A DNA stretch of 64,000 bases from Novosphingobium sp. (GCF_030699305.1 NZ_JAUYNB010000010.1:518857-582856), one strand, 5' to 3'. Positions 1-9,719 are shown, counted from the first letter of the stretch. A program made the numbers and translations. Notes: generated by a model not told the origin, from the letters alone.

Positions 1-1157
1 TCCTCCAGCATCCGGGCGAAGACGTCGGTCCCGGTCTTGCCCGAAACCACCCGCTGCGCGGCGGCTGCAAAGGCCATGTCGAGGTTGCTGGGCAATCCGG
101 CGATCCGCGTCCAGCGCGCGGTCAGCGCGGGATCGACTTCCTGCGTCGCAACTTCACCGAAGATGTGGAAGTTGGGAATGCCCTTCGCCCGCGCCGTTTC
201 CAGCATCGCGGGGACGAACGCCTGCCAGAATTCCGGATTGACGTGGCGGGCAGTGTCGATCCGGTAGCCGTCGATCCCGAACCGCTCGATCCAGCTGGCA
301 TAGATCTCGATCATTCCCTGCACGACGCGCGGATTTTCCGTCGCCAGATCGTCCAGCCCGACGAAATCGCCATAGAGCGAACTTTCACCGACCCAGTTGC
401 TATCGCCGCGGTTGTGGTAATGGATCGGATCGTTCAGCCAGGCGGGGACTTTGATCGTCTCCTCGTCCTTGGGCACATAGGGGGTGTAGGCGAAGGTGGG
501 GTCGGTCAGCTTCGCCCAGTTTTCGGGGCTGAAATCGGCATCGCCGTTAAAGCCGGGATTGATCGCCGCGCCCTTCAGCCCGCCCCGCCTTGAGAACGGA
601 TAGTCCGCCTTGCCGCGATAGGCATAGCTGGCCGCGTCACCTTCGCGGTACCGGATCACGTCGGCGGTGTGGTTGGCGATGATGTCCATGTAGACTTTCA
701 TGCCGCGCGCGTGAGCGGCATCGACGAACGCCTTGAATTCGGCATTGGTGCCGAAATGCGGATCGACCTGGGTGAAGTCGGTCACCCAATAGCCGTGATA
801 GCCGGAGCTTTCATCGCCCTTTGGCCCTTGCACCGGCTTGTTCTTGAAGATCGGCGCGAACCAGATCGCCGTGGCGCCAAGGCCCTGGATATAATCCAGC
901 CGCTGGGTCAGCCCCTTCAGGTCGCCGCCGTGGTAGAACCCCTTGGCGGTGGGATCGTATCCGGTGGACAGCCGGTCGCCCTTAAGCCCGCCCTTGTCGT
1001 TCTTCGGATCGCCGTTCTCGAACCGGTCGGGCAGGACGAAATAGACCACTTCCTGTTCGGGCGTGCGGGCGCGGAAATCGGCCGCTGCGGGGACTTGCGC
1101 GGAGGCGGGAACGCTGAGCGCAAGCGCGCTGGCGGCCAACAGGAAAGAGCGGATCAT
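1..1157 (-). CDS. Periplasmic alpha-amylase family protein (GH13), C-terminus off the left edge
   Basis: Hydrolase of alpha-glucans (starch or maltodextrin), exported by a cleavable signal peptide (residues 1-21, ending PASAQ). GH13 regions visible in order: the strand-3 block with DIIANHT (Asp and His of region I), region II GYRIDTARHV with the nucleophile Asp, and region III IFGEV with the acid/base Glu. Region IV lies beyond the window edge, so the gene is partial (about 385 codons present). The start ATG at 1157 overlaps the TGA of the upstream halogenase gene by four bases (ATGA), so the two are translationally coupled. The nearby TonB receptor, LacI regulator and MFS transporter support a role in maltodextrin uptake. 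GH13 membership is certain from the motifs; exact substrate is inferred. Confidence 0.9.
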   Translation of the reverse strand, partial: MIRSFLLAASALALSVPASAQVPAAADFRARTPEQEVVYFVLPDRFENGDPKNDKGGLKGDRLSTGYDPTAKGFYHGGDLKGLTQRLDYIQGLGATAIWFAPIFKNKPVQGPKGDESSGYHGYWVTDFTQVDPHFGTNAEFKAFVDAAHARGMKVYMDIIANHTADVIRYREGDAASYAYRGKADYPFSRRGGLKGAAINPGFNGDADFSPENWAKLTDPTFAYTPYVPKDEETIKVPAWLNDPIHYHNRGDSNWVGESSLYGDFVGLDDLATENPRVVQGMIEIYASWIERFGIDGYRIDTARHVNPEFWQAFVPAMLETARAKGIPNFHIFGEVATQEVDPALTARWTRIAGLPSNLDMAFAAAAQRVVSGKTGTDVFARMLE

Positions 1158-2674
1158 GCGGCTACTCCGGCAGTTTGGGGGGCAGCGCACAATTGCGCGA
1201 CGAGGTCGATGTGCTGCGCGGCGGGGCGGGCCTGCTCGATCGCGCTGCCTTCCAGCAGGGCCATGAATTCGCGCAGTTTGTCTTGCCCCATGGCATCGGC
1301 GGCAGCGTTCCAGCTTTCGGGCAGCACGCCTTGCCCCACCAGCACCTGGAACCAGCCCACTTCGGTGAACAGTTCCTCGTGATGGTGGTGGATGAAGCCG
1401 CCGCTGCGGAACTGTTCGATCCGTGCGGCCAGACTGTCGGGGATCTGCATCGCGCGGCAGTGGTCCCAGAACGGTTCACCGACCCGGCCATTGGCCTTGT
1501 AATGCAGGATCAGGAAATCGCGGATGCTGGCGAATTCGAAATCGGCCTGCCGGTTGAATTCATCGACCAGCGCGGGCGCGACCGGGCCGCGCGGCAGCAT
1601 CCGCAGGAAGCGGGCGATGGTCGACTGGATCAGGTGGATGCTGGTCGATTCCAGCGGCTCCATGAACCCGCTGGACAGGCCGACGGCCAGACAATTGCGG
1701 TGCCACAGCTTGCTGCGCTTGCCGGTGACGAAGCGTAGCGGCTTCGGATCGGCCAGCGGCGCGGCGTCCAGATTGGCCAGCAGCGTGGCAGCGGCTTCGT
1801 CGTCGCTCATGAACTGGCTGCAATAGACCATGCCATTGCCGATCCGGTGTTGCAGCGGAATGCGCCACTGCCACCCGGCGGTGCGCGCAATGGAGCGGGT
1901 GAAGGGCGTGAAATCGCCCCCGGCCTCGCACGGCACGGCCATCGCCCGGTCGCACGGCAGCCAGTGCGACCAGTCTTCATAACCGGTCTGCAATTCCTGT
2001 TCGATCAACAGCCCGCGAAAGCCGGAACAGTCGAGGAAAAAGTCACCGGGCAGGCGCTGCCCGGCCTCGGTCTTGACGGCGGCGATATCGCCGCTGGTCC
2101 CGTCGCGCTCGACTTGCGTGATCCGCCCCTCGATCCGCGTCACGCCCAGCCCTTCGGCAAAGCGGCGCAGGAACGCGGCATAGCGGCCCGCGTCGAAGTG
2201 GTAGGCGTAGGGGACTTCGATCTGGCCATCGCCCTGCGGCCCATGCGGCATCCGACCGGTGCGCGCGGCGAGTTCGTTGACGCTGTAGTGCGCCAGCGGC
2301 CTGGCAAACCCGGCGGCGTGCGCCCGCGCCCAGTGATCGCGGAACGGCACCAGCCCGAACGGTCGGCCGATCTCGCCAAAGGCGTGCATGTAATTCTGAC
2401 CGGGCGCGAGCCAGCCGTCGAAGGAAATGCCCAGCTTGAACGAGCCGCTGGTGGCGCGCAGAAAATCGCCCTCGTCAATGCCCAGCGCGGCGTTGAACAC
2501 GCGGATCGCGGGGATTGTCGCTTCGCCGACGCCGATCGCGCCGATTTCTTCGGATTCCACCAGCGTGATGCGATAGGCCGGCGGCGCACACCGGGCGAGC
2601 GCCGCTGCGGCCATCCAGCCTGCGGTTCCGCCGCCGATGATGACGACGTTATAGGTCTGCTGCTGGGCGGTCAT
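1154..2674 (-). CDS. Flavin-dependent tryptophan-halogenase-like protein
   Basis: 506-residue protein of the PF04820 family. It has the N-terminal FAD Rossmann motif GGGTAGW (residues 14-20), a Lys at position 80 in GSFKLGIS matching the catalytic lysine of PrnA-type enzymes, the family signature WQWRIP (268-273, WxWxIP), and a downstream EPLESTS block containing the conserved active-site Glu. All hallmark residues of a flavin-dependent halogenase are therefore present. Start chosen at 2674 because AAAGGAG lies just upstream; the frame stays open further but reads low-complexity Pro/Arg there. It sits between a TonB receptor and an alpha-amylase in one apparent operon. Halogenase-like genes are known beside TonB receptors in sphingomonad and Caulobacter glycan loci, but their true role there is not established. 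No flavin reductase is nearby. Confidence 0.88.
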   Translation of the reverse strand: MTAQQQTYNVVIIGGGTAGWMAAAALARCAPPAYRITLVESEEIGAIGVGEATIPAIRVFNAALGIDEGDFLRATSGSFKLGISFDGWLAPGQNYMHAFGEIGRPFGLVPFRDHWARAHAAGFARPLAHYSVNELAARTGRMPHGPQGDGQIEVPYAYHFDAGRYAAFLRRFAEGLGVTRIEGRITQVERDGTSGDIAAVKTEAGQRLPGDFFLDCSGFRGLLIEQELQTGYEDWSHWLPCDRAMAVPCEAGGDFTPFTRSIARTAGWQWRIPLQHRIGNGMVYCSQFMSDDEAAATLLANLDAAPLADPKPLRFVTGKRSKLWHRNCLAVGLSSGFMEPLESTSIHLIQSTIARFLRMLPRGPVAPALVDEFNRQADFEFASIRDFLILHYKANGRVGEPFWDHCRAMQIPDSLAARIEQFRSGGFIHHHHEELFTEVGWFQVLVGQGVLPESWNAAADAMGQDKLREFMALLEGSAIEQARPAAQHIDLVAQLCAAPQTAGVAA

Positions 2675-2786
2675 GCGCACTCCTTTGGGCAAGGGTCGCC
2701 CCAATCGGGGCAGGAGGGCAAGCGGGGAATTGGGTAGTTGAGGGGGCGGGGGCCGGTTTCCCGGACACCCCGCCGCCCGTGGTTCA

Positions 2787-5555
2787 TCAGAACTTGTACG
2801 AGAACCCGGCCAGGAACCGGCGGCCATAGCTCTGGTGGTCGATCACCTGGCGGACGTCGCCGGGGTTGGTGGTGACGAACGGTTCGTTCGTCAGGTTCTG
2901 GCCCTGGATATAGAGCGACAGACCCTGGAGCGCGCTGCCGTCCTGGAAGTCATAGCCGATCTGCGCGTCGAAGATCGTTTCCGGCGCGGCCCGGCGGCGG
3001 ACGCGGTTGGCGGCAAAGCCCGAAACTTCACCCACGAAGGTGGAGCGATACCGCATCGAACCGCGCACGTTGAACCCGCCCTGTTCGAAGAACAGCGTGG
3101 CGTTGGCCACCCACTTCGAATAGCCGGGCAGGTCTTCCGCCGGAGCGCCCGGAGTCGGGGCGATCTTCGTCTTGGTGTAAGACACGCCGCCCGTCAGGCC
3201 GAACCCTTCCAGCGCCGGGGTGATCGCGCCGAACGGCAGGGTCCCGGCCAGTTCCGCACCATAGAGTTCACCGCCCGTGCCGTTGACCGGCCGATTGATG
3301 ATCGCGGTCGGGCTGACGGCGATCCCGGCGGGCGGCGGAGCCAGCACCAGCGAGCTGCTGGGCACGGTCACGTCCTGATTGTAGACGTAGCTCTTGAGGT
3401 CCTTGTAGAACAGCTGAAGCGCGACATAGCCCTTGCTGCCGAAGTATTTCTCAACCGTCAGATCGACCGCGTTGGCCCGCCACGGGCGCAGCGCCGGGTT
3501 GCCCGAACCACCGGTGATGAATGCGGTTGGCACGCCCGCCACGACGGCATAGGTGTAACCGAAGCTCAACGAGTTCTTCATGTCATCCATGCGCGGACGG
3601 ATGATTTCCCGCGCGGCGGCAAACCGCACCACCAGATCGCTGGGGAAGCGCAGCGACAGGTTCAGGCTGGGCAGCCAGTCGGTGTAGGTGACGCTGTCGG
3701 TCTGGGCGGCGGCCCCGATGTTCGGCGCGCCGTTGGCCAGCGTGCCGAGGTAAACCGCGCTTGCGCCGGTCGACTTCTGTTCGGTCAGGATCGCCTGCAC
3801 GCCGATGTTGCCGGTCAGGTCGGCTGAACCCAGCGTGCCCTTCAGGTTGGCTTGCAGATAAGGCGTGAACAGCCGTTCGCTGATCGAATAGCTTTTCACC
3901 ACCACGTCGCCATAGGCATTGGGGACCAGCTTGTAGATCCCGCCGTTGAGCAGCGCGAGCGGATCATAGCTGATCATCGGGCCAAGGCCGAGGTAGGCCA
4001 GATTGGTGGTGCCCAGCCGGTATTGCGACGGCACGGCGACGCTGGTCAGGCCATCGGTGTTGGCGGCCAGCCCCAGGAACGCTTCGTCCGGGGTCAGCGA
4101 CTTCGACCGGTCGGTGTAGTTCACGCCGAGCTGGAGCGAGGACACGAACCCTTCCATGTCCTTCTTCACTTCGGCGCGGGCCTGCCAGATCCGGTCCTTG
4201 ATCAGGCGGTTGTTGTAGTACCCGTCCTGGCCGTTGAGAATCGTGGTGCCGTTCGGCGCGATCTGGTTGCCCCCCCAGCCTTGCGGGCTGGTCAGCAGGA
4301 TCAGGTTGTAATCGCCATAGTTCAGCGTCGGCTTGAACACGGTGCCGCTGGCGCCGCTGGTGAAGCCGATGGTGTCGGTCGCGCCAACCGCGTTGCGGCC
4401 AGTGCCCGAATAGCTCTCCATCGACAGCTCGTTGCGGTCGGTCTTGGCATACGACAGGTCGAACAGGGCGTTCCAGCCGTCGTCGCCTTCGTACTTGTTG
4501 TTCCAGCCGAACGAATAGAGCTTCGCGTGGCGCTGGAAGATGTCGTTGCGGACCACGCCCTTCACGCCGGTATACGTGCCAGCGGTGACGAACCCGTTGT
4601 TGACCTGCGCGCCGCTCAGCTGTGCGGCCGACCAGTACAGCGGCAGTTCGATCCCGCGCTTGACCTGATCGTCCTTGAAATCGGAATAGAACGCATCGAG
4701 CGTGGTTGTGAAGCTGTCAGCCGGCTTCCACTGGAGCGTGCCGTTCAGGCCGAAGCGGGTCAGGTTGGTCGAGGTGTTGTACGACTTCGACCCGCCGATC
4801 ACCGCGCCGTTGCCGGTGCCGGGATAGCCCCAGGCGTTGAATTCCTGGATCTGGTAGGGTTCGTTGACATAGCTGGCGCCCAGCGTGATGCCCACGGTGT
4901 CATCGGCGAACTGATCGACATAGATGCCGTTGACGCGGTAGCCGAATTCCTTCGACCCGGCGTTCAGCTTGCCCAGATCCGCATAAGACCCGCGCGCGCC
5001 GACCGAGACGATCCGCTTGCCCGCATCAAGCGGACGGATCGTGCGCATGTCGACCGTGCCTGACAGGCCCTGACCCACCAGCGAGGCCATCGGCGACTTG
5101 TAGACGTTGACCTGGCTGACGACTTCGGACGGATACTGATCGTATTCCACCGCGCGGTTGTCACCGGTGGAGGTCTGTTCGCGCCCGTTGAGCAGCGTGG
5201 TCGAAAAGTCCGGGGCGAACCCGCGGATCGAGATCGAGTTGGCGCGGCCCGAAACACGCTGCGCGGTCAGCCCCGGCAGGCGGGCGATCGATTCCGCGAT
5301 CGAGGCATCGGGCAGCTTGCCGATGTCTTCCGCCGAAATCGATTCGACCACCTGATCGGCGGTCTTCTTCTTGTTGACGGCGCTTTCCAGCGCGGCGCGG
5401 AAACCGGTGACGACGATAGCGCCGTCAGCGTCAGCAGCGGTTTCCTCAGCCGCTGCATCCTGCGCGAACGCCGCGCCCGGCAGCGCCACGGCGCTGATGG
5501 CGATGGCAATGGCGGATACGCCAAGGCCACCAGAAATCTTGGTGCGAAGTGCCAC
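2787..5555 (-). CDS. TonB-dependent receptor, probable maltodextrin/oligosaccharide importer
   Basis: Outer-membrane receptor of about 922 residues in the Xanthomonas/Caulobacter oligosaccharide TonB receptor group. Features: signal peptide ending PGAAFAQ, a TonB-box-like segment IVVTGF, a plug domain (AEDIGKLPDASIAESIARLPG, then SIRGFAPDFS and LNGREQ), a long beta-barrel region, and C-terminal YKF with the terminal Phe needed for barrel assembly. Start taken as GTG at 5555, preceded by AGGGAGAG; a GTG two codons upstream is equally possible. It is followed by the halogenase and amylase genes on the same strand, and a candidate LacI site lies upstream at 5693-5705. Likely role is energised uptake of alpha-glucan oligosaccharides into the periplasm. 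The substrate is inferred from neighbours. Confidence 0.93.
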   Translation of the reverse strand: MALRTKISGGLGVSAIAIAISAVALPGAAFAQDAAAEETAADADGAIVVTGFRAALESAVNKKKTADQVVESISAEDIGKLPDASIAESIARLPGLTAQRVSGRANSISIRGFAPDFSTTLLNGREQTSTGDNRAVEYDQYPSEVVSQVNVYKSPMASLVGQGLSGTVDMRTIRPLDAGKRIVSVGARGSYADLGKLNAGSKEFGYRVNGIYVDQFADDTVGITLGASYVNEPYQIQEFNAWGYPGTGNGAVIGGSKSYNTSTNLTRFGLNGTLQWKPADSFTTTLDAFYSDFKDDQVKRGIELPLYWSAAQLSGAQVNNGFVTAGTYTGVKGVVRNDIFQRHAKLYSFGWNNKYEGDDGWNALFDLSYAKTDRNELSMESYSGTGRNAVGATDTIGFTSGASGTVFKPTLNYGDYNLILLTSPQGWGGNQIAPNGTTILNGQDGYYNNRLIKDRIWQARAEVKKDMEGFVSSLQLGVNYTDRSKSLTPDEAFLGLAANTDGLTSVAVPSQYRLGTTNLAYLGLGPMISYDPLALLNGGIYKLVPNAYGDVVVKSYSISERLFTPYLQANLKGTLGSADLTGNIGVQAILTEQKSTGASAVYLGTLANGAPNIGAAAQTDSVTYTDWLPSLNLSLRFPSDLVVRFAAAREIIRPRMDDMKNSLSFGYTYAVVAGVPTAFITGGSGNPALRPWRANAVDLTVEKYFGSKGYVALQLFYKDLKSYVYNQDVTVPSSSLVLAPPPAGIAVSPTAIINRPVNGTGGELYGAELAGTLPFGAITPALEGFGLTGGVSYTKTKIAPTPGAPAEDLPGYSKWVANATLFFEQGGFNVRGSMRYRSTFVGEVSGFAANRVRRRAAPETIFDAQIGYDFQDGSALQGLSLYIQGQNLTNEPFVTTNPGDVRQVIDHQSYGRRFLAGFSYKF

Positions 5556-5692
5556 GATCACTCTCCCTAAACCCGCCGGAATTGCAAAGGCCCGGCGGCA
5601 AACCCCCTTGGGGCAGGCGGAGTCCAGTCCCGGTCTCACCTGCTTGGGAGTGGGCCAATACGGCGGGCAGGGGGCTGGCAGGAAGATGGCAT

Positions 5693-5705
5693 ACGTATAC
5701 GCATA
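5693..5705 (-). promoter_or_regulatory. Candidate LacI-family operator upstream of the TonB receptor
   Basis: On the minus strand this reads TATGCGTATACGT. It matches the motif in front of the divergent MFS transporter (7065-7077, TATTCGTATGCGT) at 11 of 13 positions. It lies about 138 bases upstream of the receptor start, between the regulator and receptor genes. The match and the palindromic CG-centred character fit a LacI-family operator. Binding is inferred, not shown. Confidence 0.5.
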
Positions 5706-5771
5706 TTATGCAAGGGGGGCGGATGTGACGGCAAAGCCGCGGTTTGTATGCGGTGCGTAGTATTTACGGAC

Positions 5772-6806
5772 CTACCGGCAACTGCTTTTCCGCACGATCA
5801 ACCGCGCGGGAATGGTGCGGTTGCTGACCGGCCGGTCCTCGATCTGCGCCAGCAGCGTTTCGACCAGCAATTCACCGGCCCCTTTCAGATCCTGCGACAG
5901 CGTGGTGAGCGGCGGGTTGGTCATGCTGGCGCCGGGCTGGTCATCGAAGCCGACAATTGCGATGTCGTCGGGCACGGTGCGCCCCGCCGTTGTCAAGGCG
6001 CGCAGGGCGCCGATGGCGATCAGGTCGCTGGCGGCGAAGATCGCATCGAACGCCGCCCCGCTGGCGAGCAGCTGCTCCGCCGCACGCTGGCCGGCATCCT
6101 CATAGCTGATCGCATTGATCTGCAGGGCCGGATCGGCGGCTATCCCCGCTTCTGTCAGCACATCGCACAGCCCGCGATAGCGGTCGGCGAATTCGGGGTA
6201 GTGATCGTCCGCCTGCCCCAGAAACGCGATTCTGCGGCGGCCTTGCGCGATCAGGTGCTCCCCGGCCAGCCGTCCCGCGCCGACGTTGTCCGAACCGACC
6301 GTCGCGCCGATGTTGTCAGCGCGGACCGATCCCCAGCGGACGAAATGGGTTTCGTGGCCGACCAGTTCAGTCAGCCGCTTTTCATACAGCGTGTAATCGC
6401 CATACCCCAGCAGGATCAGCCCGTCGGCGCGGTGGCTGTCCTGATAGCGGACGTGCCAGTCGTCCTCCATTTTCTGGAACGAAATCAACAGGTCCAGCCC
6501 GCGATTGGCGCAGCTGCGGGTGATCGATCCCAGCATCGCCAGGAAGAACGGGTTGATCTTGGATTCGTCGGGCGTCTGCTCCTCGAAAAACAGCAGCGCG
6601 ATGGTGTTGGAGCGCTGCGAGCGCAGCGAGGACGCGTTCTTGTCGACCGAATAGTTCAGTTCGCGGGCAATCGCCTCGATCCGCTCACGCGTCGCCAGAC
6701 TGACCGAGCGCGACCCGCGCAAGGCGCGGCTGACGGTGGGCTGTGACACGCCCGCCAGATAGGCGATATCGAAACTCGTCGGCTTGCTCGACGGCTTGCG
6801 GCCCAT
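5772..6806 (-). CDS. LacI-family transcriptional regulator of the glucan locus
   Basis: 344-residue repressor with an N-terminal LacI helix-turn-helix ([20 protein letters not shown], residues 9-28) and hinge helix, followed by a periplasmic-binding-protein-like effector domain ([41 protein letters not shown]). It sits between the TonB receptor operon (same strand) and the divergent sugar transporter, so it probably represses both in the absence of a maltose-type inducer. Family assignment is firm; the ligand is inferred from context. Length is normal for the family. Confidence 0.94.
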   Translation of the reverse strand: MGRKPSSKPTSFDIAYLAGVSQPTVSRALRGSRSVSLATRERIEAIARELNYSVDKNASSLRSQRSNTIALLFFEEQTPDESKINPFFLAMLGSITRSCANRGLDLLISFQKMEDDWHVRYQDSHRADGLILLGYGDYTLYEKRLTELVGHETHFVRWGSVRADNIGATVGSDNVGAGRLAGEHLIAQGRRRIAFLGQADDHYPEFADRYRGLCDVLTEAGIAADPALQINAISYEDAGQRAAEQLLASGAAFDAIFAASDLIAIGALRALTTAGRTVPDDIAIVGFDDQPGASMTNPPLTTLSQDLKGAGELLVETLLAQIEDRPVSNRTIPARLIVRKSSCR

Positions 6807-6914
6807 GCGCCCTCCCTGCCCCGATGGCGCCGTTCCGCCTGCAGGACCGGGCGCAGACTAGGCGTGCGCCGGGCTGGCGGCAAGTGCGGGTTTTGGACGC
6901 CATTTGCTGGGTGC

Positions 6915-7047
6915 GGACAGGCCATCCGGCCTGTCCTTGCGGCACCAGCCCGCTCCCCCACCCGGCCACCCACGGAAGTGTATCCTGAATGGGTGGCCGG
7001 GTGGGGGAGCGGGCTGGTGCCGCAAGCTATTCGCGGAGGCGAATAGC
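6915..7047. repeat. Three back-to-back hairpins between lacI-type gene and MFS gene
   Basis: Three perfect inverted repeats abut each other. First: 9-base arms at 6915-6923 and 6928-6936 with a 4-base loop. Second: 37-base arms at 6936-6972 and 6990-7026 with a 17-base loop. Third: 9-base arms at 7026-7034 and 7039-7047. They fill most of the 333-base gap between the divergent genes. This resembles a repetitive extragenic palindromic element or a compound regulatory structure; no coding is seen. Confidence 0.85.
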
Positions 7048-7064
7048 GCACCCCAACAAGAACG

Positions 7065-7077
7065 TATTCGTATGCGT
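7065..7077 (+). promoter_or_regulatory. Candidate LacI-family operator upstream of the MFS sugar transporter
   Basis: TATTCGTATGCGT, the partner of the motif at 5693-5705 (11 of 13 identical). It lies within an imperfect palindrome ACGnATnCGnATnCGT (7062-7077) and 63 bases before the transporter start. Shared occurrence at both promoters flanking the LacI gene supports a common operator. Inference. Confidence 0.5.
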
Positions 7078-7139
7078 GTTGTCCCCCGGCTCCCGCCGTG
7101 TAACGCAGGGGACATAATTTCAGGGATCGAGGGCAAGGC

Positions 7140-8627
7140 ATGGAAAAGCCGCGGCAGGGCTGGGCAGGGCTGTTCAACATCAGTTTCGGGTTCTTCGGCA
7201 TCCAGATCGGGTTTGCGCTGCAAAACGCGAACATGAGCCGGGTGTTCCAGTCGCTGGGGTCCAGCCTGGACGATCTGCCCGCGCTGTGGATCGCCGCGCC
7301 GCTGACCGGCCTGCTGGTGCAGCCGATAGTCGGGCACTTGTCGGACCGGACGTGGCTGGGGCGGCTGGGGCGGCGGCGGCCGTATTTCCTGTTGGGGGCG
7401 GTGCTCGCGGCGCTGTCGTTGTTCGCGATGCCGCAAAGCGATGCGCTGCTGATCGCGGCGGTGCTGCTGTGGGTGCTGGACGCCAGCCTCAACATCTCGA
7501 TGGAGCCGTTCCGCGCCTTCGTGGGCGATATGCTGCGCAAGGACCAGCACACCGCCGGTTACGCGGTGCAGACCGCGTTCATAGGCGCGGGTGCGGTGGT
7601 GGGATCGCTGTTTCCCTATTTGCTCGATCACTTTGGCGTCTCGAACGCGGCGGTGGCGGGCGGCATTCCCGATACGGTGCGCTACAGTTTCTGGGCGGGC
7701 GGCGCGGCGCTGTTCGCCGCCGTGCTGTGGACCGTGCTGACCACGCGCGAATATTCGCCGGAGGAACTGCGCGGCTTTGGCGATGAGGCGGCCCCCGCCG
7801 ATTCCGGCGCGTCGCTTGCCGCCCGCACCAGCGCCGCCCCGTTCTGGTGGATCGCGGCGGGCGGTCTGCTGGCGCTGGTGACCGAGGAATTCGCGCTGGA
7901 AAAGGAAGTCTATCTGCTGGCGCTGCTGCTGATCGGCTACGGCCTGATCAGCCACATCGCGATCCGGCTTGCCCGTGCTGGTAAAGGCGCGAATATGCTT
8001 TCCAGCATCGTTGGCGACTTTTCCGGGATGCCGGAGCTGATGAAGCGGCTGGCACTGGTGCAGTTCTTCAGCTGGTCGGCGCTGTTCATCATGTGGATCA
8101 ACACGACCCCGGTGGTGGCGCAGAACTTCTTCGGTTCGGCCGATCCCGCCAGCGCCGCCTATCAGGAAGGCGGCAACTGGGTGGGGGTGCTGTTCTCGGT
8201 CTATAATGGCGTTGCAGCCATCGCCGCGCTGACCCTGCTGCCGTGGCTGTCCCGCCGGATCGGCAAGGCAAAAACCCACGTTACCTGCCTGCTGGCGGGC
8301 GCGGTTGGCTATGCCAGCTTCTTCGTGCTGACCGACCCGGCACACCTGCTGTTCGCGGAAATCGGCGTCGGCATCGCCTGGGCCTCGATCCTCGCCATGC
8401 CCTACGCGATCCTGGCGAGCAGCCTGCCGCAGGCGAAGCTGGGCATCTACATGGGGCTGTTCAACGTGTTCGTGGTGGTCCCGCAACTGCTGGTGGCGAC
8501 CGTGATGGGTTCGATCATGAAGGCGTTCTTCCCCGACCAGCCGATCTGGACGATGGCTTTTGCCGCCGGAACGCTGGTGCTGGCGGCGGCGGCGATGCTG
8601 CGGGTGAAGGTGCCGGACGAGGGGTGA
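7140..8627 (+). CDS. MFS sugar transporter (SUT/GPH-like, probable maltose/maltodextrin permease)
   Basis: 495-residue inner-membrane protein with about twelve hydrophobic segments. The N-terminal region ([19 protein letters not shown]), the [22 protein letters not shown] loop and the basic GRLGRRRPY motif after helix 3 are typical of the sucrose/maltose transporter branch of the major facilitator superfamily. It is divergent from the LacI gene and carries a candidate operator upstream. Likely task: moving amylase products across the inner membrane. Start ATG at 7140 has GAGGGCAAGG upstream. No sugar kinase or glucosidase is seen in the window; they may lie off the left edge. Substrate is inferred. 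Confidence 0.85.
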   Translation: MEKPRQGWAGLFNISFGFFGIQIGFALQNANMSRVFQSLGSSLDDLPALWIAAPLTGLLVQPIVGHLSDRTWLGRLGRRRPYFLLGAVLAALSLFAMPQSDALLIAAVLLWVLDASLNISMEPFRAFVGDMLRKDQHTAGYAVQTAFIGAGAVVGSLFPYLLDHFGVSNAAVAGGIPDTVRYSFWAGGAALFAAVLWTVLTTREYSPEELRGFGDEAAPADSGASLAARTSAAPFWWIAAGGLLALVTEEFALEKEVYLLALLLIGYGLISHIAIRLARAGKGANMLSSIVGDFSGMPELMKRLALVQFFSWSALFIMWINTTPVVAQNFFGSADPASAAYQEGGNWVGVLFSVYNGVAAIAALTLLPWLSRRIGKAKTHVTCLLAGAVGYASFFVLTDPAHLLFAEIGVGIAWASILAMPYAILASSLPQAKLGIYMGLFNVFVVVPQLLVATVMGSIMKAFFPDQPIWTMAFAAGTLVLAAAAMLRVKVPDEG

Positions 8628-8690
8628 GGGTTGGTCTGGGCGTAACTTCGCGTTGCACCAGGATTTAATAATCAGGCGACTCTGACATAT

Positions 8691-8796
8691 GTCGTCCCCC
8701 CGGGCTTGACCCGGGGTCCCGCTACCTTCCGCGCCGTGGCGGCTCTGGACGGGGTTGCGAAAGAACAGCGGGATCCCGGGTCAAGCCCGGGATGAC
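8691..8796. repeat. Extragenic palindrome, CCCGGGCTTGACCCGGG type
   Basis: Imperfect inverted repeat: left arm 8691-8723, right arm 8767-8796, around a 43-base spacer. The core GGGCTTGACCCGGG and its complement are characteristic of dispersed intergenic palindromes in alphaproteobacteria. It lies just downstream of the transporter gene and may act in mRNA 3'-end protection or termination. Confidence 0.8.
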
Positions 8797-8907
8797 GGGA
8801 AGGTGGGGTGCGGCTTTGCGCTCTGTTTATTCTGGAAGCCGCCGTTCCGGATACGACAGCGAATCGGACTCTAAGCGCAAATCAAAAGCGAAGACGATTG
8901 CTGCCGC

Positions 8908-9366
8908 ATGTCGCGAGGTTTATTGGCCATTGAGATGGTCAGGAATGCACTAGGATATGCCTCGCTCTTCCGTGCGCTCTACTTCGCGAAGAGGTCTAAC
9001 GCCCGGAGGGCGAGGGCAGAGTTCCAGACTGCCTTGGCGCGATTGCGAACAGCTCCCGATTTCGCCGATGCGTTTGATGCTCGTATTTCGATGTTGGAAG
9101 GGTTTGGCGATGAAGCACGCCGTAAGCTCCAGAGATCTATGGAGAAGCTCCAACCGAGGCTCGATGTGAATGGTCGATATATCACCCTCTACTGTCAGCA
9201 CTTCCTCGATCTTTACGAGCGTAGCAGTCAAGCAAGAGTCAGCAAATCGGAAGCTAGTTCACTCTCGCCGAGCGGTTATCTTGTCCATTTCCTGCCCTTC
9301 TTCGCTGACGAATCCATTTCGCGGATCATCAATGAGAAAGGCGCTAAACTCGATCTGAAATCGTAA
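8908..9366 (+). CDS. Hypothetical protein, orphan between palindromic repeats
   Basis: 152-residue soluble protein with no recognised domain. It is rich in charged helical segments (FADAFDARISMLEGFGDEARRKLQRSMEKL) and could form helical-repeat-like structure. The gene is visibly lower in GC than its neighbours and lies between two extragenic palindromes (8691-8796 and 9563-9662), which suggests horizontal acquisition. No clear ribosome-binding site precedes ATG 8908; an in-frame ATG at 8935 is an alternative. It could be a decayed or spurious frame, but its even amino-acid composition favours a real gene. Confidence 0.55.
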   Translation: MSRGLLAIEMVRNALGYASLFRALYFAKRSNARRARAEFQTALARLRTAPDFADAFDARISMLEGFGDEARRKLQRSMEKLQPRLDVNGRYITLYCQHFLDLYERSSQARVSKSEASSLSPSGYLVHFLPFFADESISRIINEKGAKLDLKS

Positions 9367-9562
9367 TGCCTCGTGTGCCGCTAATCTACGCTGTCGACCT
9401 CATCAGCCTTCCAGCATATTGTCAGAAAACCACTCAAGCTACTCCGTCCGGGCGCCTAGCTTGACCTGCTGAAAGCAGACCATGCCGCCAAGCCCGTGAG
9501 ACTCACCCCGGGCCAAACCCAGCCAACCGGATCGCCAATGTCAGGTATAATCTCACTATAAC

Positions 9563-9662
9563 CCGTCCGTCCTGAGCTTGTCGAAGGACTGTCCTTTTCT
9601 TCGTGCCACGCTCTGGATGCATGGAGGGAAAATCAGTCCTTCGACAAGCTCAGGACGGACGG
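9563..9662. repeat. Extragenic palindrome, CCTGAGCTTGTCGAAGGAC type (copy 1)
   Basis: Perfect 29-base arms at 9563-9591 and 9634-9662 separated by 42 bases. A second copy sits at 11505-11605. This family is dispersed in sphingomonad genomes. The rest of the 353-base gap 9367-9719 holds nothing else I can recognise. Confidence 0.88.
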
Positions 9663-9719
9663 AGGTTGGTTGAGGGGTTGCAGTGCCTGACAAATCGGCA
9701 AGTCATGCGCCCCTGCGGC

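Noticed and set aside
2835..5063. Long plus-strand frames opposite the TonB receptor
   Set aside because: Shadow frames of the receptor gene; no domain motif and Arg/Gly/Ala-rich composition.
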